5,589 nucleotides of DNA from IIICB1 sp035968095 (GTDB lineage Bacteria; Cyanobacteriota; Cyanobacteriia; Cyanobacteriales; SIO1D9): positions 1-5,589 of the forward strand of contig JAWQFW010000303.1 in the NCBI GenBank assembly GCA_035968095.1, in the 5' to 3' direction. A program made the position numbers and the translations under genes. This document shows, piece by piece, positions 1-4,550 of the stretch; position 1 is the stretch's first letter; each line of letters opens with the position of its first letter. The notes below the pieces were generated by a model. The model was given only the letters and a program-made list of their open reading frames with translations, searched no databases and was not told the origin of the DNA.

Positions 1-51
1 TCTCCCTTGTCTCCCAATTCCTCCTTGTCTCCCTTGTCTCCCAATTCCTCC
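1..51. repeat. 27-bp tandem duplication, C/T-rich
   Basis: A 24-base block beginning TCTCCCTTGTCTCCC occurs identically at 1-24 and 28-51, separated by TTG, so the period is 27 bases. Inside each block the smaller unit TCTCCC(TTG/AATTCC) is itself reiterated. The array probably continues to the left of the window. Such GGGAGA/GGGGAAT-rich simple repeats are common between genes in filamentous cyanobacteria. No open frame of interest crosses it. Confidence 0.85.
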
Positions 52-91
52 CAATCCCCAATTCCCAATCCCCAACCCCCAATCACCAATC
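50..91. repeat. Heptanucleotide array (STRR-type, CCCAATC unit)
   Basis: Six consecutive 7-base units read CCCAATC, CCCAATT, CCCAATC, CCCAACC, CCCAATC and ACCAATC. This is the CCCC(A/G)AT-like class known as short tandemly repeated repetitive (STRR) sequences in heterocystous and other filamentous cyanobacteria. The array ends one base before the stop codon (93-95) of the minus-strand DUF1971 gene, so it forms that gene's immediate 3' flank. It is degenerate, which suggests it is not freshly expanded. Confidence 0.85.
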
Positions 92-92
92 C

Positions 93-377
93 CTACTTCG
101 GTAAACGATAAAATTCCACGAAAAACTCCACCTCACCAAGGGGTTGAACTTGATGGGAAACCTCTGGTTCGACGATGCCGAACTTAGTGGGTGTCAGAGT
201 ATATTCTTCGAGTATATCTGCGTTAATTCGATAACGCAGCGATCCTGAAACGACATTAATTTTTCCCCAGATCCCTTTTTTCGTCGAATGTCCAGTCAAA
301 AAGCCTTCCGGGATTTTATCTTGGGTAAACACTGGTGTTTTGCGATAACAAATTGCGTCTTTAGGAATTTTTTTCAT
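93..377 (-). CDS. DUF1971 / TehB N-terminal-like small cupin-fold protein (YeaR family)
   Basis: This 94-residue protein matches the small beta-rich domain found alone in YeaR-type proteins and at the N-terminus of some TehB tellurite-resistance methyltransferases. Recognisable stretches are ICYRKTPVFTQDKIPEGF (9-26), GHSTKKGIWGKINVVSGSLRY (29-49, GxWGKIxV core) and IVEPEVSHQV (68-77). His30 and His75 sit where the family carries conserved histidines. No methyltransferase domain follows, because the stop is at 93-95 directly beside a repeat array, so this is the stand-alone form. The start is ATG at 375-377; no strong ribosome site is visible. The precise biochemical role of the stand-alone domain is unknown. 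In enterobacteria YeaR is linked to nitrate, nitrite and NO responses, and in TehB the domain belongs to a tellurite/oxyanion detoxification enzyme. It is the last of four minus-strand genes, but a hairpin at 405-426 may separate its transcription from the others. Family assignment is fairly sure; function is not. Confidence 0.85.
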   Translation of the reverse strand: MKKIPKDAICYRKTPVFTQDKIPEGFLTGHSTKKGIWGKINVVSGSLRYRINADILEEYTLTPTKFGIVEPEVSHQVQPLGEVEFFVEFYRLPK

Positions 378-404
378 CAGTATAAAACTCTTGAGATCGA
401 CAAA

Positions 405-426
405 AGGGCGACGTAGCGATCGCCCT
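405..426 (-). terminator. Hairpin with T-run, likely terminator of the microprotein gene
   Basis: On the minus strand AGGGCGA and TCGCCCT form a 7-bp GC-rich stem around an 8-base loop, followed directly by TTTTG. The stem begins 20 bases after the microprotein stop codon (447-449) and lies 27 bases before the DUF1971 start. The 5' arm and loop include a HIP1 octamer GCGATCGC (416-423). The short T-run makes partial read-through into DUF1971 possible. Confidence 0.55.
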
Positions 427-446
427 CATTTTCATTTAAACTTCAG

Positions 447-587
447 TTAGCCACGGCTTCTCTTCACATGATCCATGATTTGTCGTTTCCTTCCTGCGGA
501 ACTGCTACTCTGTTGACTAGGATCTGTTTGTCTAGTTCTTTTGACATGATCCATAATCTGCCGTTTCTTTTCTTCTGAGTTAGCCAT
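447..587 (-). CDS. 46-residue basic microprotein with duplicated KRQIMDHVKR motif
   Basis: ATG at 585-587 opens a 46-codon frame ending in TAA at 447-449. The protein has a short acidic/basic lead (MANSEEK), motif copy one KKRQIMDHVKRTR (7-19), a Ser/Gln-rich linker (20-32, including SQQSSSSAG) and copy two RKRQIMDHVKRSR (33-45), then Gly46. The ten shared residues KRQIMDHVKR are encoded with five silent third-base differences and no amino-acid change, which is strong evidence that the frame is translated and selected. It is very basic, with no membrane segment, signal peptide or cysteine. I do not recognise a named family. The layout suggests two copies of a short linear binding motif on a flexible linker. 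It starts 54 bases after the ABC-2 permease stop on the same strand, so co-transcription with the exporter is possible. No clear Shine-Dalgarno is present; an inverted repeat (590-596/617-623) lies just upstream. Confidence 0.8.
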   Translation of the reverse strand: MANSEEKKRQIMDHVKRTRQTDPSQQSSSSAGRKRQIMDHVKRSRG

Positions 588-641
588 GTTTAGTAGTCGG
601 TTGATAATGGTACTGTCTACTAAGGTAGCGAAAAAATTATC

Positions 642-1421
642 TTAACGGAATAGTTGGGGATAGATTTTTCGCCAAGCTAACATAGCAAATATTACTGCAA
701 ACATAACTAACCCAATTAAGGACAAAAACCACCACTGCGATAATCCTAGATGCCAGCGTAGCAAATCGACTAACCAAGCTAGAGGTAAAATATTTGCTAT
801 TGTTTCCAACCACCAGGGTAAGGTATCGCGAGGAAAGTAAGTACCACAAAGAGTAAACATCGGAACCACAAACAAAAATATGGGTACGTTAACTTGGTCG
901 ATTGTCCGTACTGTCCCAGCCGTTAACAATCCAATCGCGCTAAATAGTAAACTTCCTAAAAGCATTATTGGTAAGGATACCAATAAATTCCAACCTGAGT
1001 AAAGTCCCCAAATTGAGGCAATTATTCCGGTTAAAATTCCCGCAAACAAACCCTTCGTTGTTGCCCATAACCAATCCCCAAAAAATACTTCGCTATAAGT
1101 TAAGGGTGCAGTTAAAAGTGCTTGCCAGGTTTTCTGAAAACTTAAACGAATAAAACTAGCATAAGCACCTTCAAAAAATGACTGAAATAAGACACCAACT
1201 GCGATCATTCCTGGGGCAATAAATTCTAAATAACTAACGGTTTCACCTTGGTAAGTTATTTCGCCTATTAACGGAGTTAAACCATAACCAAAAGCAACCA
1301 AATAAATGATTGGTTCTGAAAGTGGGGGTAAACTATTTACTAACCAAGTTTTGCGGTAAACTCTGGCGTGACGTAGCCACACAGAATATATCCCCCAAAT
1401 TGTTAATGGATTTTCTTTCAT
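642..1421 (-). CDS. ABC-2 type exporter permease (NodJ/DrrB-like)
   Basis: This 259-residue membrane protein is the transmembrane half of an ABC-2 exporter. After a short cytosolic N-terminus (1-30) I see six hydrophobic segments, near 35-49, 64-80, 118-138, 145-168, 179-196 and 230-249. The stretch CGTYFPRDTLPWWL (192-205), before the last loop and helix, is the typical NodJ/DrrB feature (GT-F-P---LP). The start chosen is ATG at 1419-1421, giving MKENPLTIWGIY. The frame is open to an ATG at 1524-1526, but the extra 35 residues would overlap the ATPase gene, and GGAT lies upstream of the chosen ATG. The start is 5 bases after the ATPase stop, so the two are surely one operon and form a transporter with two ATPase and two permease subunits in the inner membrane. 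The substrate (lipid, polysaccharide, antibiotic or other) cannot be told from sequence. True NodJ exports Nod factors, so that symbol is not used. Confidence 0.9.
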   Translation of the reverse strand: MKENPLTIWGIYSVWLRHARVYRKTWLVNSLPPLSEPIIYLVAFGYGLTPLIGEITYQGETVSYLEFIAPGMIAVGVLFQSFFEGAYASFIRLSFQKTWQALLTAPLTYSEVFFGDWLWATTKGLFAGILTGIIASIWGLYSGWNLLVSLPIMLLGSLLFSAIGLLTAGTVRTIDQVNVPIFLFVVPMFTLCGTYFPRDTLPWWLETIANILPLAWLVDLLRWHLGLSQWWFLSLIGLVMFAVIFAMLAWRKIYPQLFR

Positions 1422-1426
1422 TTTTT

Positions 1427-2365
1427 TTAATCCAAAATTTTTCCAGTTAGTCGCAAAAATACGTCTTCTAAATTTGCTTCCCGACGAGTTAATAAACTTG
1501 GCTGAGTTGCACTTAATTTTTCCCACATTGCCTGATGATTATCTATTGGCAAACCAATTAAATAGTTACTGCCAAAAGAACGATACCAAGTGTTAAAATC
1601 TTTTGCTAATTGTTGCAAAATTTCCTCTTTTATGCCTACAACTTCGACAACTTCTAACCCTACTGTACGAGTAATTAATTCCTTTGGAGTTCCTTCATCA
1701 ATTACTTTGCCTTGTTGGATTAAAATTAGGCGATCGCATAAACGCTGCGCTTCGTCCATGTAGTGTGTCGTCAGTAATACACCAGCCCCGTTTTCTTTTA
1801 ATTCTATTACTAACCGCCAAAAATCTTGCCGCGCATCTGGGTCTAATCCCGTCGTCGGTTCGTCTAAAAATACTACCTGGGGATGATTGATTAATGCCCT
1901 CGCTAATACTAAGCGTCTTTTTAACCCTCCAGAAAGTTCGTCGATGCGATTTTGAGCATAATTTTCTAAGCCAACTCTTGCTAACAATTCTCCCGCTCTT
2001 GCCCTTGCTTTTTTGCCAGTAATACGGTAAAATTGAGCAAAATAAATTAAATTTTCGATAACCGTAAAATCAGGATCGAGATTATCTTCTTGGGTAACAA
2101 TTCCCATGCTCATTCGGGCTTTTCTTCCTTGATTTTTGACATCATAGTTACCCAATTTGACAAAACCCCGCGTCGGAATTACTGCACCATAAAGCATTCC
2201 CACTGTTGTTGTTTTTCCTGCACCATTTGCACCTAGTAAACCGAGAACTTCCCCTGGATAAAGGTTAAAGCTAACTCCGTGGACTACCGTCCGTTGATTA
2301 TATTCTTTCCAGAGATCGTAGGCAACCAGTCCAGCCCTTTCTGGTTCTTTTCTTGAGGCAACCAT
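1427..2365 (-). CDS. ABC exporter ATP-binding protein (NodI/DrrA-like)
   Basis: This 312-residue cytosolic ATPase energises the exporter encoded just downstream. All nucleotide-binding motifs are present: Walker A GANGAGKT (45-52), Q-loop Gln92 in VTQEDNL, signature LSGGL (144-148), Walker B VVFLDE (164-169), D-loop GLDP (173-176) and switch His201 in TTHYMDEA. The LSGGLKRR version and the C-terminal ending NLEDVFLRLTG (298-308) are typical of the NodI/DrrA/CcmA-like class that pairs with ABC-2 permeases. Residues about 235-312 form the usual C-terminal accessory domain. The protein has the normal length and looks intact. The start is ATG at 2363-2365; the next methionine lies beyond Walker A, so no nearby alternative exists. 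No strong ribosome site is visible. A candidate promoter is at 2402-2430. Substrate is unknown. Confidence 0.93.
   Translation of the reverse strand: MVASRKEPERAGLVAYDLWKEYNQRTVVHGVSFNLYPGEVLGLLGANGAGKTTTVGMLYGAVIPTRGFVKLGNYDVKNQGRKARMSMGIVTQEDNLDPDFTVIENLIYFAQFYRITGKKARARAGELLARVGLENYAQNRIDELSGGLKRRLVLARALINHPQVVFLDEPTTGLDPDARQDFWRLVIELKENGAGVLLTTHYMDEAQRLCDRLILIQQGKVIDEGTPKELITRTVGLEVVEVVGIKEEILQQLAKDFNTWYRSFGSNYLIGLPIDNHQAMWEKLSATQPSLLTRREANLEDVFLRLTGKILD
1730..1737. repeat. HIP1 octamer GCGATCGC
   Basis: A perfect copy of the highly iterated palindrome of cyanobacteria, lying within the ABC ATPase gene (Ala/Cys/Asp/Arg codons around residue 210). It is useful mainly as a taxonomic marker. 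Confidence 0.8.
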
Positions 2366-2401
2366 TGTGAGATTTGTTTGTCGATTGGTAATACAATATA
2401 T

Positions 2402-2430
2402 TATATACTACATTTGTAATTCAAGTGCAA
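2402..2430 (-). promoter_or_regulatory. Candidate promoter for the ABC exporter operon
   Basis: Reading the minus strand, TTGCAC (2425-2430) is followed after 17 bases by TATATA (2402-2407); the overlapping TATAAT at 2400-2405 gives a 19-base spacer. Transcription would begin near 2395, giving a leader of about 30 bases before the ATG at 2365. The surrounding sequence is very AT-rich, so a chance match is possible. Confidence 0.45.
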
Positions 2431-2471
2431 CTAGGAAGAAATTATTTTCGTGGAGAAGCGAGGCTATGCAG

Positions 2472-2486
2472 TGACAAGCGTTGTCA
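2472..2486. promoter_or_regulatory. Perfect dyad TGACAA-GCG-TTGTCA, candidate operator
   Basis: Two 6-base arms in perfect inverted symmetry around a 3-base centre lie in the divergent intergenic region. The right arm TTGTCA is also the likely -35 box of the Nudix gene, so a dimeric regulator bound here would control that promoter. I cannot name the regulator. The site does not fit the cyanobacterial LexA box or the NtcA site (GTA-N8-TAC). Confidence 0.4.
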
Positions 2487-2509
2487 ATCTGGAAGATTTT
2501 AGCCATAAT
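2481..2509 (+). promoter_or_regulatory. Candidate promoter of the Nudix hydrolase gene
   Basis: TTGTCA (2481-2486) and CATAAT (2504-2509) are separated by exactly 17 bases, and each matches the sigma-70-type consensus at five of six positions. Transcription would start near 2516, leaving a leader of roughly 60 bases before the ATG at 2575. Confidence 0.55.
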
Positions 2510-2574
2510 TAAGTAGTCTGACTTACTGTTATGGTTGACTCACCCTAGTGCAATTAAATTTTGTTAAGAAACAG

Positions 2575-3009
2575 ATGGATATTATTCAAGATGCGTCTTT
2601 CGGTATTGTTCCTTTATTTGTGGACAAAAGCGAGCATTTATTTTTATTAATTCAACATCAAAAAGGACATTGGGGTTTTCCCAAGGGACATTCGGAAACA
2701 GGTGAGTCACCTCATGAAGCTGCTTGTCGCGAGTTATCAGAAGAAACAGGAATTCAAGATTATCAATTATTACCTGAAACAACCTTTCGAGAAAGGTACG
2801 AATTCAAAAAGAAAGGTCATTTAGTTGCCAAAGAAGTTACTTATTTCTTAGCTATTGTCAAAACTCAAAAAGTGCAAATTCAAGAAGAAGAAATTAAGAA
2901 TTATGCTTGGTGCAAATTTCAGGAAGCTATGTCGTTAATCACTTATCAACAATCCCAAAAAGTCTTAGCAGAAGTAGAAGCTTATCTTCACTCGAAAGCA
3001 GCTAATTAG
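2575..3009 (+). CDS. Nudix hydrolase, bis(5'-nucleosyl)-tetraphosphatase (Ap4A hydrolase)-like
   Basis: This 144-residue cytosolic protein carries a complete Nudix box GX5EX7REUXEEXGU at residues 38-60 (GHSETGE...RELSEETGI), whose glutamates bind the catalytic divalent metal. The stretch GHWGFPKGH (31-39) just before the box and the overall size resemble asymmetrical diadenosine tetraphosphate hydrolases (NUDT2-like), which cleave Ap4A to ATP and AMP and limit this stress nucleotide. A conserved Tyr-rich region (YEFKKKGHLVAKEVTYFLA, about 79-97) and a YAWCKFQEA segment follow, as in that subgroup. Nudix substrate prediction from sequence is unreliable, so dNTP, NDP-sugar or RNA-cap-like substrates remain possible. 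The start chosen is ATG at 2575; a GTG at 2548 in frame would add nine residues but has no ribosome site. The gene is monocistronic, divergent from the exporter operon and convergent with the sugar permease. Confidence 0.9.
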   Translation: MDIIQDASFGIVPLFVDKSEHLFLLIQHQKGHWGFPKGHSETGESPHEAACRELSEETGIQDYQLLPETTFRERYEFKKKGHLVAKEVTYFLAIVKTQKVQIQEEEIKNYAWCKFQEAMSLITYQQSQKVLAEVEAYLHSKAAN

Positions 3010-3017
3010 TTATTCTT

Positions 3018-3049
3018 AAATAGTTTCTTCTCTTCAGAAGAAACTATTT
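3018..3049. terminator. Perfect 14-bp hairpin after the Nudix gene
   Basis: AAATAGTTTCTTCT (3018-3031) pairs perfectly with AGAAGAAACTATTT (3036-3049) across a CTTC loop, starting 8 bases after the stop codon. On the plus strand the stem ends in TATTT and is followed by CTTAATTCT, a weak T-tract. It is AT-rich for a factor-independent terminator, but its place between convergent genes fits termination in one or both directions, or 3'-end protection of the mRNA. Confidence 0.6.
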
Positions 3050-3152
3050 CTTAATTCTCCAATTATTTAGAAAAGTTGCCGACAATATATTTTATCTTTA
3101 AATGACATATTTATACTATTTTCCTAAATTAAAGACTACAGATGCAGATTAT

Positions 3153-3180
3153 ATGGAGACGTTCCATGCAAACTCTCTAC
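3153..3180. repeat. Degenerate interspersed palindrome (GTAGAGACGTT family)
   Basis: The sequence TGGAGACGTTCCATGCAA followed by ACTCTCTAC is a decayed form of a palindrome (GTAGAGACGTT, centre, AACGTCTCTAC) that I know as a frequent intergenic element in many cyanobacteria. Outer positions 3154-3159 still pair with 3174-3179, and CATG forms the centre. Positions 3160-3161/3172-3173 no longer match. It lies about 70 bases beyond the 3' end of the sugar permease gene and could form a transcript-end hairpin. Confidence 0.55.
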
Positions 3181-3246
3181 ATAATTGTACATAGTACAGC
3201 GAAAGCAAATTGGTAGATATTTCAGCTTAATTAAATAGCAAAAAGA

Positions 3247-4170
3247 TTAACGTAATTGATTGTAACCTTGTTCGCGGGAAAGATATAAATTCAAAATAGA
3301 GAGTCCGAGAATTACTAAAAATAGCACTAAACCAATTGTACAAGCATAACTAATTTCTAGATTTTGAAATGCTTGTTCGTAAACGTAGTAAACTACTGTT
3401 GTGGTGCTATTTCTTGGTCCACCTTGAGTCATGATATAAACTTCTTCAAAGACTTTAGTGGCGGAAATTGCTGAAATTACGGCGACTAAAATTAGATAGG
3501 GACGCATTAAAGGAAGAGTAAGATCCCAGTGTTTAATTATACCATCGGAACCGTCAATTGCGGCGGCTTCGTAAAGTTCTTCGGGGATAGTTTGTAAACC
3601 TGCTAAATAAATTACCATATAATAACCTAAGCCTTTCCAAATTGTTACTACCATCACACTCCAAAGTGCTAAGTTAGGATTTGTTAGCCAAGGAATACCA
3701 TTTGCAAAACCTAATTGTTGCCAAAATTGATTGAGTAAACCGTTGGAAGCATAAATTGCTCTCCAGGCAATTCCGGCTACTACCATTGAAATGATAACTG
3801 GGGTATAAAATGCGGTACGAAACCAATTCATTCCGCGTAATTTTTGATTGACTAAAATTGCTAGTCCGAGGGGTAAGATAACTAAAATTGGGACAACTCC
3901 AATGAGATATAGTAAAGTATTTTTTAAGGTTTGCCAAAATACTTTGTCTTGGAATAAACGTTGAAAGTTGGCTAAACCTATCCATTCGGGAGTGAGAGTT
4001 AGGTCATATTCGTAGCGAGTAAAACTGAGATAAAATGCTTGGAGGGCTGGGAAGAATACGGTTAAGCTGAGAATGATAATTGCTGGAAGTAAGAATAAAT
4101 ATGGGGTGAGTTTTTGTTGTTTGATTAGGGAAGTTAAAAGAGATTTTATGGTTATTTTATGCGAATTCAC
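3247..4170 (-). CDS. Sugar ABC transporter permease (MalF/UgpA family)
   Basis: This 307-residue inner-membrane protein belongs to the binding-protein-dependent carbohydrate uptake (CUT1) permeases. Six hydrophobic helices are visible, near 22-49, 82-107, 118-139, 168-190, 226-239 and 276-296. The EAA loop that contacts the ATPase is at 201-220 (EAAAIDGSDGIIKHW...LP, with the usual Gly207 and LP ending). GGPRNSTTT (250-258) is the common GGP-x-(S/N)-ST signature before the last helix. The N-terminal helix places it on the MalF/UgpA side rather than MalG/UgpE. The start is GTG at 4168-4170: an in-frame TAA lies three codons upstream and the next Met is residue 114. AAAGAG lies very close to the GTG, a poor ribosome-site spacing. 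No second permease, solute-binding protein or ATPase is adjacent, since the 3' neighbour is convergent and the 5' neighbour is 380 bases away and unrelated. Substrate is undetermined; glucosylglycerol, trehalose/sucrose or glycerol-3-phosphate systems are all conceivable. Confidence 0.92.
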   Translation of the reverse strand: MNSHKITIKSLLTSLIKQQKLTPYLFLLPAIIILSLTVFFPALQAFYLSFTRYEYDLTLTPEWIGLANFQRLFQDKVFWQTLKNTLLYLIGVVPILVILPLGLAILVNQKLRGMNWFRTAFYTPVIISMVVAGIAWRAIYASNGLLNQFWQQLGFANGIPWLTNPNLALWSVMVVTIWKGLGYYMVIYLAGLQTIPEELYEAAAIDGSDGIIKHWDLTLPLMRPYLILVAVISAISATKVFEEVYIMTQGGPRNSTTTVVYYVYEQAFQNLEISYACTIGLVLFLVILGLSILNLYLSREQGYNQLR

Positions 4171-4235
4171 GGCTCTTTAATTTAGAAAGTAAAGGGTTTG
4201 TTGAAATCGAATTAATTGTATTTTTATTGAGAGAA

Positions 4236-4265
4236 ATTGTAGAAAAAAAAATTAGTCAGTGTTCA
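4236..4265 (-). promoter_or_regulatory. Weak candidate promoter of the sugar permease
   Basis: On the minus strand TGAACA (4260-4265) precedes TACAAT (4236-4241) with an 18-base, T-rich spacer. The -10 is good (5/6) but the -35 matches at only four of six positions. A second TACAAT lies at 4215-4220 without a recognisable -35. This is offered as the best candidate only. Confidence 0.25.
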
Positions 4266-4310
4266 TGAGGAAAAAGAAGAGAAAAGGGCAAAGAAAAGGC
4301 GATAAAGATT

Positions 4311-4342
4311 ATGTAGAGATGTTGGCTGTAACATCTGGGTAT
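4311..4342. repeat. Second degenerate interspersed palindrome
   Basis: GTAGAGATGTTG, GC and TGTAACATCTGGGTA resemble the same palindromic family as 3153-3180. AGATGTT (4317-4323) pairs perfectly with AACATCT (4330-4336) around a 6-base loop, and outer bases 4311-4314 can pair with 4339-4342, two as wobbles. It lies upstream of the sugar permease, so the two copies bracket that gene. Confidence 0.5.
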
Positions 4343-4497
4343 AGTTAGGGTTTGTAGCAATTATTCGGAGATTTTATCTTAGCTTTCTCCAAAAATGAGA
4401 CGAGCGAATTCCGAAAAGCAATTTCTATAATTCTGGTTTCTCAGTGAGATTATCTATGGGTAATCAAAAGTATTGACTTGGGATGGATCTGTGATTT

Positions 4498-4533
4498 AAA
4501 AAATCAATTAGGTACGGCAAAAGAAGCCGTACC
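4498..4533 (-). terminator. Factor-independent terminator of the 340-residue protein gene
   Basis: On the minus strand GGTACGGC pairs perfectly with GCCGTACC (8 bp, plus coordinates 4526-4533 and 4511-4518) around a TTCTTTT loop. It is followed, after TAATTGA, by six T residues (4498-4503). The stem begins 17 bases after the stop codon at 4551. The spacing to the T-run is slightly long, but no run of T follows the stem on the plus strand, so the direction is clear. Confidence 0.7.
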
Positions 4534-4550
4534 AGAAGTTAAGGCGTTAT

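Larger units (their letters stand above)
4171..4550. other. 380-base intergenic region without a gene
   Basis: No credible coding frame is seen here. From left to right it holds AT-rich upstream sequence of the sugar permease with a weak promoter candidate (4236-4265), a purine-rich tract (22 uninterrupted purines at 4267-4288, with only two cytosines up to 4302), a degenerate interspersed palindrome (4311-4342), about 150 bases with no recognised feature (4343-4497) and the terminator of the upstream minus-strand gene (4498-4533). Confidence 0.7.

Noticed and set aside
1..91. CRISPR array
   Set aside because: The repeats are short, contiguous and low-complexity with no unique spacers; they are simple tandem repeats.
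637..849. Minus-strand 70-codon frame
   Set aside because: Out-of-frame shadow inside the ABC-2 permease gene; hydrophobic only because the overlapping gene encodes membrane helices.
968..1153. Plus-strand 61-codon frame
   Set aside because: Antisense shadow of the ABC-2 permease gene; its product has no recognisable features and no ribosome site was identified.
1422..1526. 35-residue N-terminal extension of the ABC-2 permease, from ATG at 1524-1526
   Set aside because: It would overlap the ATPase gene in another frame, and the extra residues lack family resemblance. The ATG at 1419-1421, five bases after the ATPase stop, gives the usual NodJ-like N-terminus.
642..2365. Nodulation factor exporter nodI/nodJ proper
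   Set aside because: The pair is NodI/NodJ-like in sequence class only. There are no nod genes, and the same class exports many substrates, so the gene symbols were withheld.
2548..2574. GTG start nine codons upstream of the Nudix ATG
   Set aside because: No ribosome site precedes it, and the added residues are not part of the Nudix fold. The ATG at 2575 gives a family-typical start.
3186..3198. Dyad TGTAC-ATA-GTACA as a possible LexA or NtcA site
   Set aside because: Spacing between the GTAC halves is three bases rather than the four of the cyanobacterial LexA box, it does not fit GTA-N8-TAC, and it lies downstream of a gene rather than at a promoter.
3674..3985. Minus-strand 103-codon frame
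   Set aside because: Out-of-frame shadow inside the sugar permease, whose own frame shows all family motifs.
4265..4348. Plus-strand 27-codon frame starting MRKKKRKG
   Set aside because: It is the translation of a purine-rich tract and then runs into an interspersed palindrome; there is no ribosome site or independent coding evidence.
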